Shown piece after piece: positions 6,951 through 13,018 of a DNA stretch of 14,670 nt. The position numbers and the translations under genes were made by a program. Under the pieces are notes generated by a model, which worked only from the letters and a program-made list of their open reading frames with translations, was not told the DNA's origin and searched no databases. This DNA comes from Bacillota bacterium (lineage in GTDB: Bacteria; Bacillota; Clostridia; Clostridiales; Clostridiaceae), in NCBI GenBank assembly GCA_030706015.1, contig JAUZPI010000095.1:1-14670 (forward strand). Reading direction: 5' to 3'. How positions within the stretch are numbered: the first letter of the stretch is position 1; each line of letters opens with the position of its first letter.

Positions 6951-7538
6951 CTAAAAAAAATTAATAACCTTCTTTTTTTGTAAGTATTCCTCTTTTGTAA
7001 GTGAATAAAAAGGATCACCATTATAAAAGTCAAATTCCTCTGGAAGTCCTTCTAACATATATCTAAATTTTAGACCCATATTTTCAAGAACCTTCTTAGA
7101 GGCAATATTATCTGGGTTACAAAGGCCTACAATTGCCTTTACTCCCATGACGTTAAACCCATAGTTAAGCAGTGCCCCTGATGCTTCCTTAGCGTAACCT
7201 TTCCCCCAGTATTCCCTGCCTATTAAATAAAAGATCTCCTTCTGATTGTGGTCGAACTCAACTCCTCCTATGCCGCACCATCCTATGTGAGTGCCATTTT
7301 CCTTCAAGGTTATATTAAAGGAATATTTAAAATCCCCATCAAATCCTACTTCATAACATTCAATTAACCACCTAAATAATCCTTTATATTCTTCATGTGA
7401 CATAACATCCATATCCAAATATTTAAATAGTTCTTTATTTTGCATTAGCTTAAAGCACTCTTCTAAGTCTTCCTCCTTATATGGTTTAATTACTAATCTA
7501 TCGGTTTCAATTCTCATTTCTTTTACTGTACTCATCAT
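6951..7538 (-). CDS. GNAT acetyltransferase, RimJ/RimL-like
   Basis: The 195-residue protein opens with the ETDRLVIKPYKEEDLEECFK segment (11-30) typical of the RimJ/RimL (Acetyltransf_3) branch. It carries the acetyl-CoA motif GREYWGKGYAKEA (107-119) and the closing NPDNIASKKVLENMGLKF (141-158). Family members acetylate the N-termini of ribosomal proteins or various small amines; the acceptor here is unknown. Translation starts at one of two adjacent ATGs after AGGGGGA. It is leftward, converging with acetolactate synthase, and alone in its transcript. An extended -10 promoter, TGATATAAT, lies about 70 bases upstream. Confidence 0.88.
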   Translation of the reverse strand: MMSTVKEMRIETDRLVIKPYKEEDLEECFKLMQNKELFKYLDMDVMSHEEYKGLFRWLIECYEVGFDGDFKYSFNITLKENGTHIGWCGIGGVEFDHNQKEIFYLIGREYWGKGYAKEASGALLNYGFNVMGVKAIVGLCNPDNIASKKVLENMGLKFRYMLEGLPEEFDFYNGDPFYSLTKEEYLQKKKVINFF

Positions 7539-7609
7539 TTTATTCCCCCTGATATAAATAACTATATATTTACTTTTATTTGAAGTTATCTAATGTAACC
7601 TCTATTAAA

Positions 7610-7618
7610 ATTATATCA
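7610..7618 (-). promoter_or_regulatory. Extended -10 element for the leftward acetyltransferase
   Basis: The minus strand reads TGATATAAT, a full TGn-TATAAT extended -10, about 70 bases before the start codon. No good -35 box lies 16-18 bases upstream, which extended -10 promoters can tolerate. Confidence 0.4.
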
Positions 7619-7636
7619 TTTTGTATAGTAGTACAG

Positions 7637-7735
7637 CAGCCGCAAACATTTTTCTGAACCAAAAATGGGCAGGGTGATTTGGCTGTAATGAGTATTGAAA
7701 CTTTTGAAAGACTTGTACCATCGGATAAAATTTAG
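7637..7735 (+). pseudogene. Remnant of a Phd/YefM-type antitoxin gene
   Basis: Reading frame 7637-7735 gives QPQTFF, then a stop (TGA, 7655-7657), then TKNGQGDLAVMSIETFERLV and a short tail to TAG. 'xFxTKNGxxDLAVMSIExxExL' is the hallmark middle segment of YefM/Phd-type (prevent-host-death) antitoxins. The stop falls where the family has Leu or Ile, consistent with one point change. The N-terminal DNA-binding half and the C-terminal toxin-binding tail are absent, and no toxin gene is nearby. It is therefore read as a decayed fragment stranded upstream of the tyrS promoter. Recognition rests on about 25 residues. Confidence 0.55.
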
Positions 7736-7765
7736 TTTGACAGTTGTAATCAGGTTATCCATGTA

Positions 7766-7794
7766 TTGACAACAGGGTTATTAGAGAATACAAT
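7766..7794 (+). promoter_or_regulatory. Promoter of the T-box-tyrS transcript
   Basis: TTGACA (7766-7771) and TACAAT (7789-7794) are separated by 17 bases, close to the sigma-A consensus. Transcription would start near 7801, just before the T-box leader. The 7539-7765 stretch upstream otherwise holds only the antitoxin remnant and the leftward promoter. Confidence 0.75.
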
Positions 7795-7809
7795 GTAAAA
7801 TATATTAAA

Positions 7810-8097
7810 TACTGTGATGAGAAGAAGTAGAAATCACAAGTTTTCAACAGAAAGTTACCGGTTGATGAGAGGTGCAGAAAATGGATTTTGAATACATCTT
7901 TGAGTAGCTCACCAAAAGGACTTATGTCTTAGTAGGCTGTTGACGGGTGCGACCGTTATATCGCTAGGGTATAAGTACTTTGTGCCGTACCCGAGGAGGT
8001 TAGTACAGTGATGTATTGATAAATTTGAGGTGGTAACACGTGAGTAATGCTCTCGTCCTCTGCGCATAGCAGAGGATGGGAGCTTTTTGTTTTTTTA
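7810..8097 (+). ncRNA. Tyrosine T-box riboswitch leader
   Basis: The leader senses uncharged tRNA-Tyr and allows read-through into tyrS when tyrosine is short. Stem I begins near 7812 and includes the GTTGATGAGAGG region. The specifier loop GAATACATC carries TAC (7893-7895), a tyrosine codon. The T-box proper, GAGGTGGTAACACG (8027-8040), is a variant of the usual GGTGGTACCGCG. Its TGGT (8031-8034) would pair with the ACCA end expected for tRNA-Tyr. GAGG (8027-8030) can pair with CCTC (8057-8060) to form the antiterminator. The competing terminator is at 8049-8097. Specifier, acceptor-pairing bases and downstream gene all agree. Confidence 0.93.
8049..8097 (+). terminator. T-box intrinsic terminator
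   Basis: Arms 8049-8063 and 8069-8083 form a 15-position stem with a few G-T pairs around the loop GCATA, followed by TTTTTGTTTTTTT (8084-8096 region). Its left arm contains the CCTC needed by the alternative antiterminator, so the two structures exclude each other. Confidence 0.9.
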
Positions 8098-8123
8098 ATT
8101 TACTTTTAGAGAGGATGGAGAAA

Positions 8124-9347
8124 ATGAAAAATGCACAGGAACAGTTTAAAATTATTATGAAAGGGGTTAACAAAGTTATCAGCGAAGAAAGTTTAATGCA
8201 AAAGCTTGAAAAGAGTATTGAGACGGAGACTCCTCTTGTTGTTAAATTAGGACTTGATCCTTCAGCACCAGATATACATCTTGGTCACGCTGTTGTATTA
8301 CGAAAAATTAAGCAAATGCAGGATTTAGGTCATCGTGCAGTAATCATAATTGGTGATTTTACTGGTAAAATCGGTGATCCAACAGGTAAAAGCAAGACAA
8401 GAAAACAGCTGACAACAGAGCAGGTACTTGAGAATGCAAAAACCTATGAGCAACAGATTTTTAAAATACTTCATAGGGACAAGACCGAACTTAGATTTAA
8501 TAGTGAATGGCTTTCTAAATTAAGTTTTGAAGAGGTAATAAGACTTGCGGCAAAAACAACTATTGCAAGGATGTTAGAAAGAGATGATTTTGAGAAGAGA
8601 TACAAAAATAAGGAAGCTATAGGACTACATGAATTTTTTTACCCGTTAATGCAGGCATACGATTCTGTTGAAATAAAAGCTGATATTGAAATGGGTGGAA
8701 CTGACCAAACTTTTAATATACTTATGGGACGAACCCTTCAAAAAGATTACGGTGAGGAAAGTCAAATAGCATTGTTTATGCCGCTGCTTGAGGGTATTGA
8801 TGGAATTGAAAAGATGAGTAAAAGCCTTGGTAATTACATTGGTATATGTGAGGATGCTGTCACTATTTACAGCAAGATTATGAAGGTTCCTGATGAACTG
8901 ATTATTAAATATTTTGAGCTTGCAACAGATATTTATCCTGATGAGATTGAAACAATAGAATTAGAACTTAAGGCTGAAAAAATTAACCCACGTGACATTA
9001 AAATGCGTCTAGCAAAGGAGATAACCACTTTATACTGTGGTGTTAATGGAGCAGAGAGGGCAGAAGAACATTTCAAGACCGTATTTCAAAGAAATCTTAT
9101 TCCAGAGGATATTGAGGAATTTGTTCTATCCTCAGATTGCTTTACTTGTAATGGAGAAATAGATCTTGTTAAGATAATAGTTAAAAATGAATTTGCTAAG
9201 AGTAATGGAGAAGCTAGAAGGCTTATTCTCCAAAATGCTGTAAAGATAAATGGTATAAAGACTAATGATTTTATAATCAATAATCTAAATAATAATTTTG
9301 TTATCCAAGTTGGAAAATCTAATTTCATTAAGATTAAGATCAAATGA
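8124..9347 (+). CDS. tyrS: Tyrosyl-tRNA synthetase
   Basis: This cytoplasmic enzyme joins tyrosine to tRNA-Tyr. I use ATG 8124 (407 residues), preceded by GAGAGGATGGAG. In-frame ATGs at 8076 and 8115 lie inside the terminator or touch the ribosome site. The class I signature HLGH is at residues 52-55, in KLGLDPSAPDIHLGH, and KMSKS is at 230-234. GDFTGKIGDPTGKSKTR and EMGGTDQTFN mark the tyrosine and ATP pocket. A C-terminal S4 RNA-binding domain starts near 340 (AKSNGEARRLILQNAVKING). The sequence style resembles the TyrZ-like branch more than classical B. subtilis TyrS. The upstream T-box with a tyrosine specifier confirms specificity and gives its regulation. Confidence 0.95.
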   Translation: MKNAQEQFKIIMKGVNKVISEESLMQKLEKSIETETPLVVKLGLDPSAPDIHLGHAVVLRKIKQMQDLGHRAVIIIGDFTGKIGDPTGKSKTRKQLTTEQVLENAKTYEQQIFKILHRDKTELRFNSEWLSKLSFEEVIRLAAKTTIARMLERDDFEKRYKNKEAIGLHEFFYPLMQAYDSVEIKADIEMGGTDQTFNILMGRTLQKDYGEESQIALFMPLLEGIDGIEKMSKSLGNYIGICEDAVTIYSKIMKVPDELIIKYFELATDIYPDEIETIELELKAEKINPRDIKMRLAKEITTLYCGVNGAERAEEHFKTVFQRNLIPEDIEEFVLSSDCFTCNGEIDLVKIIVKNEFAKSNGEARRLILQNAVKINGIKTNDFIINNLNNNFVIQVGKSNFIKIKIK

Positions 9348-9393
9348 AAGCAGGCGATTGTTGAAACTTATTAAATTTAGAGTCAGGGATTTG

Positions 9394-9430
9394 GTTTAGT
9401 ATAGTTTGAAAGCAATCACTATTACTAAAC
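9394..9430 (+). other. Inverted repeat between tyrS and the MerR-type gene
   Basis: GTTTAGTATAGT (9394-9405) pairs with ACTATTACTAAAC (9418-9430) over 12 bp with a single bulged base and a 12-base loop. There is no T-run after it, so it is not a standard terminator. It ends ten bases before the ribosome site of the next gene and might be a weak terminator for tyrS or an operator. Confidence 0.5.
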
Positions 9431-9457
9431 TAGGTGGATAGGAGGAAAAAACTAATA

Positions 9458-9853
9458 ATGGACATTTATAGCATTGGTGAATTAGTGGAGAAGTTAGGAA
9501 TAAATAAAGAGACAATAAGATATTATGAAAGAATCGGCCTGCTTTCTGAACCTGCTAGGGATAAAAACGGATATAGAATATATTCCTCGAAGGATTTAGA
9601 AATGATTCATTGTATACTTATTGTTAAGAATTTTGGTTTCTCTTTAAAGGAAATTAGCAGGCTGATACATGATGAAATATTATGTGGAGATATTGAAAGT
9701 ATTAGAAGAATTGTTGAAGACAAGTTAACTGAAGTAGATAATAAAATAAATGAGCTAGTAGAAACAAAAAACTTACTTGAAAAGGTAAAAGAAATTACCT
9801 CGATGAAAAATATAGAATGTTCAAATAACTTAGAAAAATTATATAAAAAATAG
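9458..9853 (+). CDS. MerR-family transcriptional regulator (possible metal sensor)
   Basis: I place the start at ATG 9458 (131 residues). AGGAGG at 9440-9445 is 12 bases away, which is long, and an alternative GTG at 9434 lies before that site. The N-terminal winged helix-turn-helix is clear: YSIGELVEKLGINKETIRYYERIGLL (4-29) and NGYRIYSSKDLE (37-48). A long dimerisation helix runs from about 80 to 112. By recalled comparison with Bacillus MerR, C76 and C121 line up with two of the three mercury-binding cysteines, while the middle one (C114 there) is a threonine here. It may sense another metal or a thiol stress; this is inference. The next gene has a classic MerR-type promoter, so it is the likely target. 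Confidence 0.88.
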   Translation: MDIYSIGELVEKLGINKETIRYYERIGLLSEPARDKNGYRIYSSKDLEMIHCILIVKNFGFSLKEISRLIHDEILCGDIESIRRIVEDKLTEVDNKINELVETKNLLEKVKEITSMKNIECSNNLEKLYKK

Positions 9854-9856
9854 CTC

Positions 9857-9888
9857 TTGACTATGTACTATGGTACGTAGCTTATAAT
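9857..9888 (+). promoter_or_regulatory. MerR-type promoter with long spacer and central dyad
   Basis: TTGACT (9857-9862) and TATAAT (9883-9888) are 20 bases apart, too far for normal recognition but diagnostic for MerR-family targets. Almost filling the space is an inverted repeat, CTATGTAC (9861-9868), 4-base centre, GTACGTAG (9873-9880), matching at 7 of 8 positions. A MerR activator would bind here and untwist the DNA to turn on the flavodoxin/ferredoxin gene at 9936. Confidence 0.85.
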
Positions 9889-9935
9889 ACCATTGAAAAT
9901 CAAAATATCCATTTGGGTAAAAAGGAGAGGTTTTT

Positions 9936-10736
9936 ATGGTAATAGATAAGGACACAATATTATATTTTTCAGGAACGGGCAATAGTTTGCAGGTGGCTAA
10001 AGATATTAAAAGTGAAATAAGCGACTTTAATTTATGCAGAATCGATTCTCTTATGACAGAGGAGAAAATAAGAATTAAAGGGAATATTCTTGGGATAGTG
10101 TTCCCAGTAATTTATTCAAGGATGCCATCAATAGTAGAAACTATAATAAAGAGGCTGGAAATTAGTAAAGATACCTATGTTTTTGCAGTAGCTACTCACG
10201 GAGGGGCTCCTGCAGAGGCATTAATTAAGTTGAGGAGAATAATGCAAGGTAAGGGTGCAGCTCTTAATTCTGGTTTTTTAATCAAGATGCCAACAAGTAA
10301 TATTTTTGCTTTTAATGTTGCTTCCGTTAAAAAGCAAACTAAGCTTTTTGAAAGAGAGAAGAAAAAGCTTAGTGAAATATCACGTATAATTAAACAAAGA
10401 AAAAATCATAAGTGTGAAGTTAGTACATTGTTAATTGATACTTTAATGGATAGAGTATTCGCTAAAACTATGGACAGGATAGTAAAACAATTACCTATTA
10501 GAGATAAAGAGTTTTGGGCTCTTAATAACTGTAATGGCTGTAGATTATGTGAAAAAATTTGTCCAGTTAATAATATAGAATTAAGCTCGGATAGACCTGT
10601 ATGGAAGCATAATTGTGAACAATGTGCCGCGTGTATCCAGCATTGCCCTAAAGAAGCCATTCAGTGGGGTAGTAAAACCTTGAAAAGAAAGCGATATAGG
10701 AATCCGAATATAAATATAAGTGAGCTAATAAGGTGA
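9936..10736 (+). CDS. EFR1-type flavodoxin/ferredoxin fusion protein
   Basis: The 266-residue protein joins two electron-transfer modules. The N-terminal flavodoxin-like domain (about 6-155) has the phosphate-binding loop FSGTGNS (11-17) for FMN. The C-terminal domain has two [4Fe-4S] sites of the CxxCxxCxxxCP type, at C199/C202/C205/C209 and C227/C230/C233/C237. This layout is that of the EFR1 family ferrodoxins of anaerobes. It is likely a cytoplasmic redox carrier or reductase with an unknown partner; no signal peptide is present. The ATG follows AGGAGAGG. It is preceded by a 20-bp-spacer MerR promoter, which implies induction by the signal sensed by the upstream MerR protein. An AlkD-like pseudogene abuts its 3' end. 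Confidence 0.9.
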   Translation: MVIDKDTILYFSGTGNSLQVAKDIKSEISDFNLCRIDSLMTEEKIRIKGNILGIVFPVIYSRMPSIVETIIKRLEISKDTYVFAVATHGGAPAEALIKLRRIMQGKGAALNSGFLIKMPTSNIFAFNVASVKKQTKLFEREKKKLSEISRIIKQRKNHKCEVSTLLIDTLMDRVFAKTMDRIVKQLPIRDKEFWALNNCNGCRLCEKICPVNNIELSSDRPVWKHNCEQCAACIQHCPKEAIQWGSKTLKRKRYRNPNINISELIR

Positions 10737-10737
10737 T

Positions 10738-10959
10738 GAAAATATCAATCCATTTTTAATTTCTGATAGATTAATGGAGGATCAGCACCAGCTAGTACTA
10801 AAAGGTTATGGCTGGATGTTAAAAGTGTTATCTCAAGTTGAGTCAAAAAGCGTATGCCAATACTTAATAAAGAACAAAGATATTATGCCAAGAGTGGCAT
10901 ATTGATACGCAATAGAGAAAATGGATAAAGAGTCAAAAACATATTTAATGGAGATATAA
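10738..10959 (+). pseudogene. C-terminal remnant of a DNA alkylation repair (AlkD-like) gene
   Basis: Starting two bases after the EFR1 stop, one frame reads ENINPFLISDRLMEDQHQLV, LKGYGWMLKVLSQ and later KNKDIMPRVAY, then TGA (10903-10905), then YAIEKMDKESKTYLMEI to TAA at 10957-10959. This matches the end of AlkD-type HEAT-repeat DNA glycosylases, which have 'DLVQKGxGWMLKE' and 'MPRxxLRYAIEKM'. The internal TGA replaces an expected Arg codon (CGA to TGA is a single change). The N-terminal two-thirds of the family is absent, so this is a truncated, stopped relic and not a working enzyme. The rest of 10960-11041 holds only a terminator. Confidence 0.7.
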
Positions 10960-10972
10960 ACTTATTAAGCAG

Positions 10973-10998
10973 CCCTAGGAGTTTTCCTAGGGTTTATT
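10973..10998 (+). terminator. Probable terminator after the EFR1 gene and relic
   Basis: CCCTAGG (10973-10979) and CCTAGGG (10986-10992) form a perfect 7-bp stem with loop AGTTTT, followed by TTTATTT. The T-run is interrupted, so efficiency is uncertain. Confidence 0.65.
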
Positions 10999-11041
10999 TA
11001 TAAATGATTACCGCAACAGCCATTTGTGGTAAAATATTGAG

Positions 11042-11596
11042 TTAAAAGGTGTAATAAATCACCATAGAGATTCGCGCTGTTTTATCACCTACATTGTGAT
11101 AAGAATGAGCTTTATCTGCCTTAAAACGTATAGAATCAAACTCATTGACCTCATACTCCTCACTTCCAACAACAATCCTTAAACTCCCCTCATATACAGT
11201 TATAAACTCCTGAGTCTTCTCATTATGAGCATTAGAATAATAAGAACAGCCTTTTTCAAGCTCTAACATAAATATCTCAAACCGCCTGCCATCTTCCGAG
11301 GGAAAAAGAGGATACACTAAATACCTGCCATCATCATCAACTTGAGGTTCTATGGTGGATTTAGGAACTATTACAGCGTCCGGTTCCTGAGACGTAATAA
11401 TTGAGGTATATGGGATTTTAAGACCGGTGGCGATCTTCCAGATGGTATTAATGGTAGGACTAGATTCTCCAGCCTCAATTTGTCTCAGCATTGCCTTGCT
11501 TACGCCAGTTATTTCTGAAAATCTTTCAAGACTTAGCTTCATTTCCTGTCTTATTTTTTTTAAATTAGTTGACACTATCCAATTTAAATCCTTCAA
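11042..11596 (-). CDS. XRE-family regulator with cupin sensor domain
   Basis: The 184-residue protein has an N-terminal Cro/CI-type helix-turn-helix (about 8-65, with LSLERFSEITGVSKAMLRQI at 21-40 and the usual GESSPTINTIWKIA) and a C-terminal cupin barrel (about 105-182). The cupin has candidate metal ligands H124, E130 and H164/H167. The start codon is TTG at 11596, supported by GGAGGG eight bases upstream; no ATG fits better. Its promoter TTGATT-N17-TATAAT lies at 11642-11670 on the same strand. It is divergent from azlCD, an arrangement common for XRE-cupin regulators of amino acid exporters, so control of azlCD is likely. The effector is unknown; a branched-chain amino acid is plausible. 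Confidence 0.9.
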   Translation of the reverse strand: MKDLNWIVSTNLKKIRQEMKLSLERFSEITGVSKAMLRQIEAGESSPTINTIWKIATGLKIPYTSIITSQEPDAVIVPKSTIEPQVDDDGRYLVYPLFPSEDGRRFEIFMLELEKGCSYYSNAHNEKTQEFITVYEGSLRIVVGSEEYEVNEFDSIRFKADKAHSYHNVGDKTARISMVIYYTF

Positions 11597-11641
11597 AGAA
11601 TCTTCCCTCCGCTATTGTATTTTTTTGGATTGGCTCGTATA

Positions 11642-11670
11642 ATTATATACAAGGACGTTATAACAATCAA
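11642..11670 (-). promoter_or_regulatory. Promoter of the XRE-cupin gene
   Basis: On the minus strand TTGATT (11665-11670) and TATAAT (11642-11647) are spaced 17 bases apart. Transcription would start near 11635, leaving a leader of about 40 bases. The intergenic region also contains the 10-bp palindrome ACAAATTTGT (11693-11702), a possible operator. No clear rightward promoter for azlC was found. Confidence 0.6.
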
Positions 11671-11787
11671 AATAAACTAATATAACATACGTACAAATTT
11701 GTTTTTTTTATTATAACATATTTAGCAAAGTGAGGAATATTGAAAAATGTATTTAAATTGCAGACTAAGTATTGGAGGGAAATAATC

Positions 11788-12546
11788 ATGGAGCAAAATC
11801 AAGCATTTGAAAGTGAAAATTTTGAACAGGAACCAAGGGTTAATGAAAATCATTGGGTAGGTTTTAAGGATGGAGCTATAGCTGGATTTCCTATAGTAGC
11901 CGGATATTTTCCAGTGGCTATGGCCTTTGGACTGCTTTCTAAAAATGCTGGTGTTTCTTTTATAGACTGCTGTTTATTTTCCATTATGGTTTTTGCTGGT
12001 GCCAGCCAGTTTATGGCATTGGATTTAATAAAAGCAGGCATTTCCATGGGAAACATAATTTTAGCTGCTTTTCTTCTTAATTTAAGGCATTTGATGATGA
12101 GTGCTTCCTTGTCCGTAAAGCTTAGAGCCATAAAAAAGCATTGGCTTATTTTTATAGCTTTTGGTGTAACAGACGAAACCTTTTCTGTAACTTCTTTAAG
12201 TAATAAGAAGCTTACTGTTCCCTTTTTAATTTCGCTGCATAGTACATCCTATTTATCCTGGGTATTTGGCAGTGCTGCAGGATATATTGTAGGTGAAATA
12301 CTGCCAAAAACTGTTCAGAATAGTCTTTCCGTAGGATTATATGCCATGTTTGCGGGGTTACTTGTACCTGAAATTAAAAAATCTTCACCAGTGTTGTTTT
12401 TATCAATTATTTCAGGCTTTTTATATGCAGTTCTTTCATATACAAAGCTCTTGTCAGCCTCCTGGAATCTAATTATTGCAATAATTGTTTCAGCAGTTGT
12501 GGGAACTATTTTTATAAAAGATGAGGTTCAGAAGGAGGGAGAATAA
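11788..12546 (+). CDS. azlC: AzlC-family branched-chain amino acid exporter, large subunit
   Basis: I place the start at ATG 11788 (252 residues) after TGGAGGG (11773-11779). A TTG at 11740 would add 16 polar residues and has a poor site. Family marks are GFKDGAIAGFPIVAGYFPVAMAFG (25-48), FAGASQF (69-75), LNLRHLMMSASL (97-108) and TDETF (128-132). Several membrane segments follow, ending with a hydrophobic pair near 200-245. With AzlD it forms a membrane exporter for branched-chain amino acids, and relatives give resistance to leucine analogues. Its stop overlaps the azlD start by one base (TAATG), so the two are coupled. The divergent XRE-cupin regulator is the likely controller. Confidence 0.92.
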   Translation: MEQNQAFESENFEQEPRVNENHWVGFKDGAIAGFPIVAGYFPVAMAFGLLSKNAGVSFIDCCLFSIMVFAGASQFMALDLIKAGISMGNIILAAFLLNLRHLMMSASLSVKLRAIKKHWLIFIAFGVTDETFSVTSLSNKKLTVPFLISLHSTSYLSWVFGSAAGYIVGEILPKTVQNSLSVGLYAMFAGLLVPEIKKSSPVLFLSIISGFLYAVLSYTKLLSASWNLIIAIIVSAVVGTIFIKDEVQKEGE

Positions 12547-12848
12547 TGAAAGGTTATTTACCATTAATTATAGGCATGATGCTTGTAACCTATCTGCCAA
12601 GGTTAATTCCCTTGCTTTTAATGACAGAAAAACCTTTAAATCCAAAGCTAAAAAGGTTTCTTCTATATATACCTTATACCGCACTCAGTGCTCTAATCGT
12701 TCGGGGAATACTGGAGGCATCACCAGGTATGAGCATAGCAACCCTAGTGGGAATAGGTGCTGCGGGAATTTGCTCATGGTTTAAGGGAGGACTTGTATTG
12801 TCTGTTTTTATATCTATAGTAGTAGTATTTGTGTTTTTAAATATTTAA
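12546..12848 (+). CDS. azlD: AzlD-family branched-chain amino acid exporter, small subunit
   Basis: This 100-residue, very hydrophobic protein has about three or four membrane segments and the family pattern MMLVTYLPRLIPLLL (11-25), then a PLNPKLKRFLLYIPYTALSAL stretch (31-51). It is the partner of AzlC and is usual in length. Its ATG shares a base with the azlC stop, and AAGGAGG lies just upstream inside azlC. The last codons and stop lie inside a 44-base near-perfect palindrome. Substrate specificity is inferred from the family only. Confidence 0.92.
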   Translation: MKGYLPLIIGMMLVTYLPRLIPLLLMTEKPLNPKLKRFLLYIPYTALSALIVRGILEASPGMSIATLVGIGAAGICSWFKGGLVLSVFISIVVVFVFLNI

Positions 12849-12864
12849 AACCACAAATACTACT
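12821..12864. terminator. 44-base near-perfect palindrome over the end of azlD
   Basis: Arms 12821-12842 and 12843-12864 are complementary at 21 of 22 positions; the only break is 12834 against 12851. The azlD stop codon (12846-12848) is inside the right arm. No T-run follows the outer stem. It may be a transcript end or 3'-stabilising hairpin, active as a structure on either strand. Confidence 0.6.
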
Positions 12865-12964
12865 CACTAAAAGGCACAGATATATCTATAGTTTATTGCT
12901 TATTGTTGTAATAATCTGTTCACAGCTGACATACTCGAAAAACATAAATAAATAAATATGGGCA

Positions 12965-13005
12965 AATAAAAACACCTTCCATTTCATATAGATATAGAAG
13001 GTGTT
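12965..13005 (-). terminator. Rho-independent terminator of the ADP-ribosylglycohydrolase gene
   Basis: On the minus strand AACACCTTC (12997-13005) pairs with GAAGGTGTT (12971-12979), a 9-bp stem with a 17-base loop, followed by TTTTATTT. It sits 14 bases after the leftward gene's stop. Confidence 0.75.
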
Positions 13006-13018
13006 ATATTCTACAAAT

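Noticed and set aside
8076..8123. Upstream ATG extension of tyrS
   Set aside because: The ATG at 8076 is inside the terminator stem and the added residues do not look like synthetase sequence; ATG 8124 has the ribosome site.
11740..11787. TTG start giving a longer AzlC
   Set aside because: The ATG at 11788 has a strong GGAGGG site at normal spacing; the extension has none and is not family-like.
12521..12784. Rightward frame across the azlC-azlD junction
   Set aside because: It is out of frame with the coupled azlC/azlD pair, which has clear family motifs and ribosome sites.
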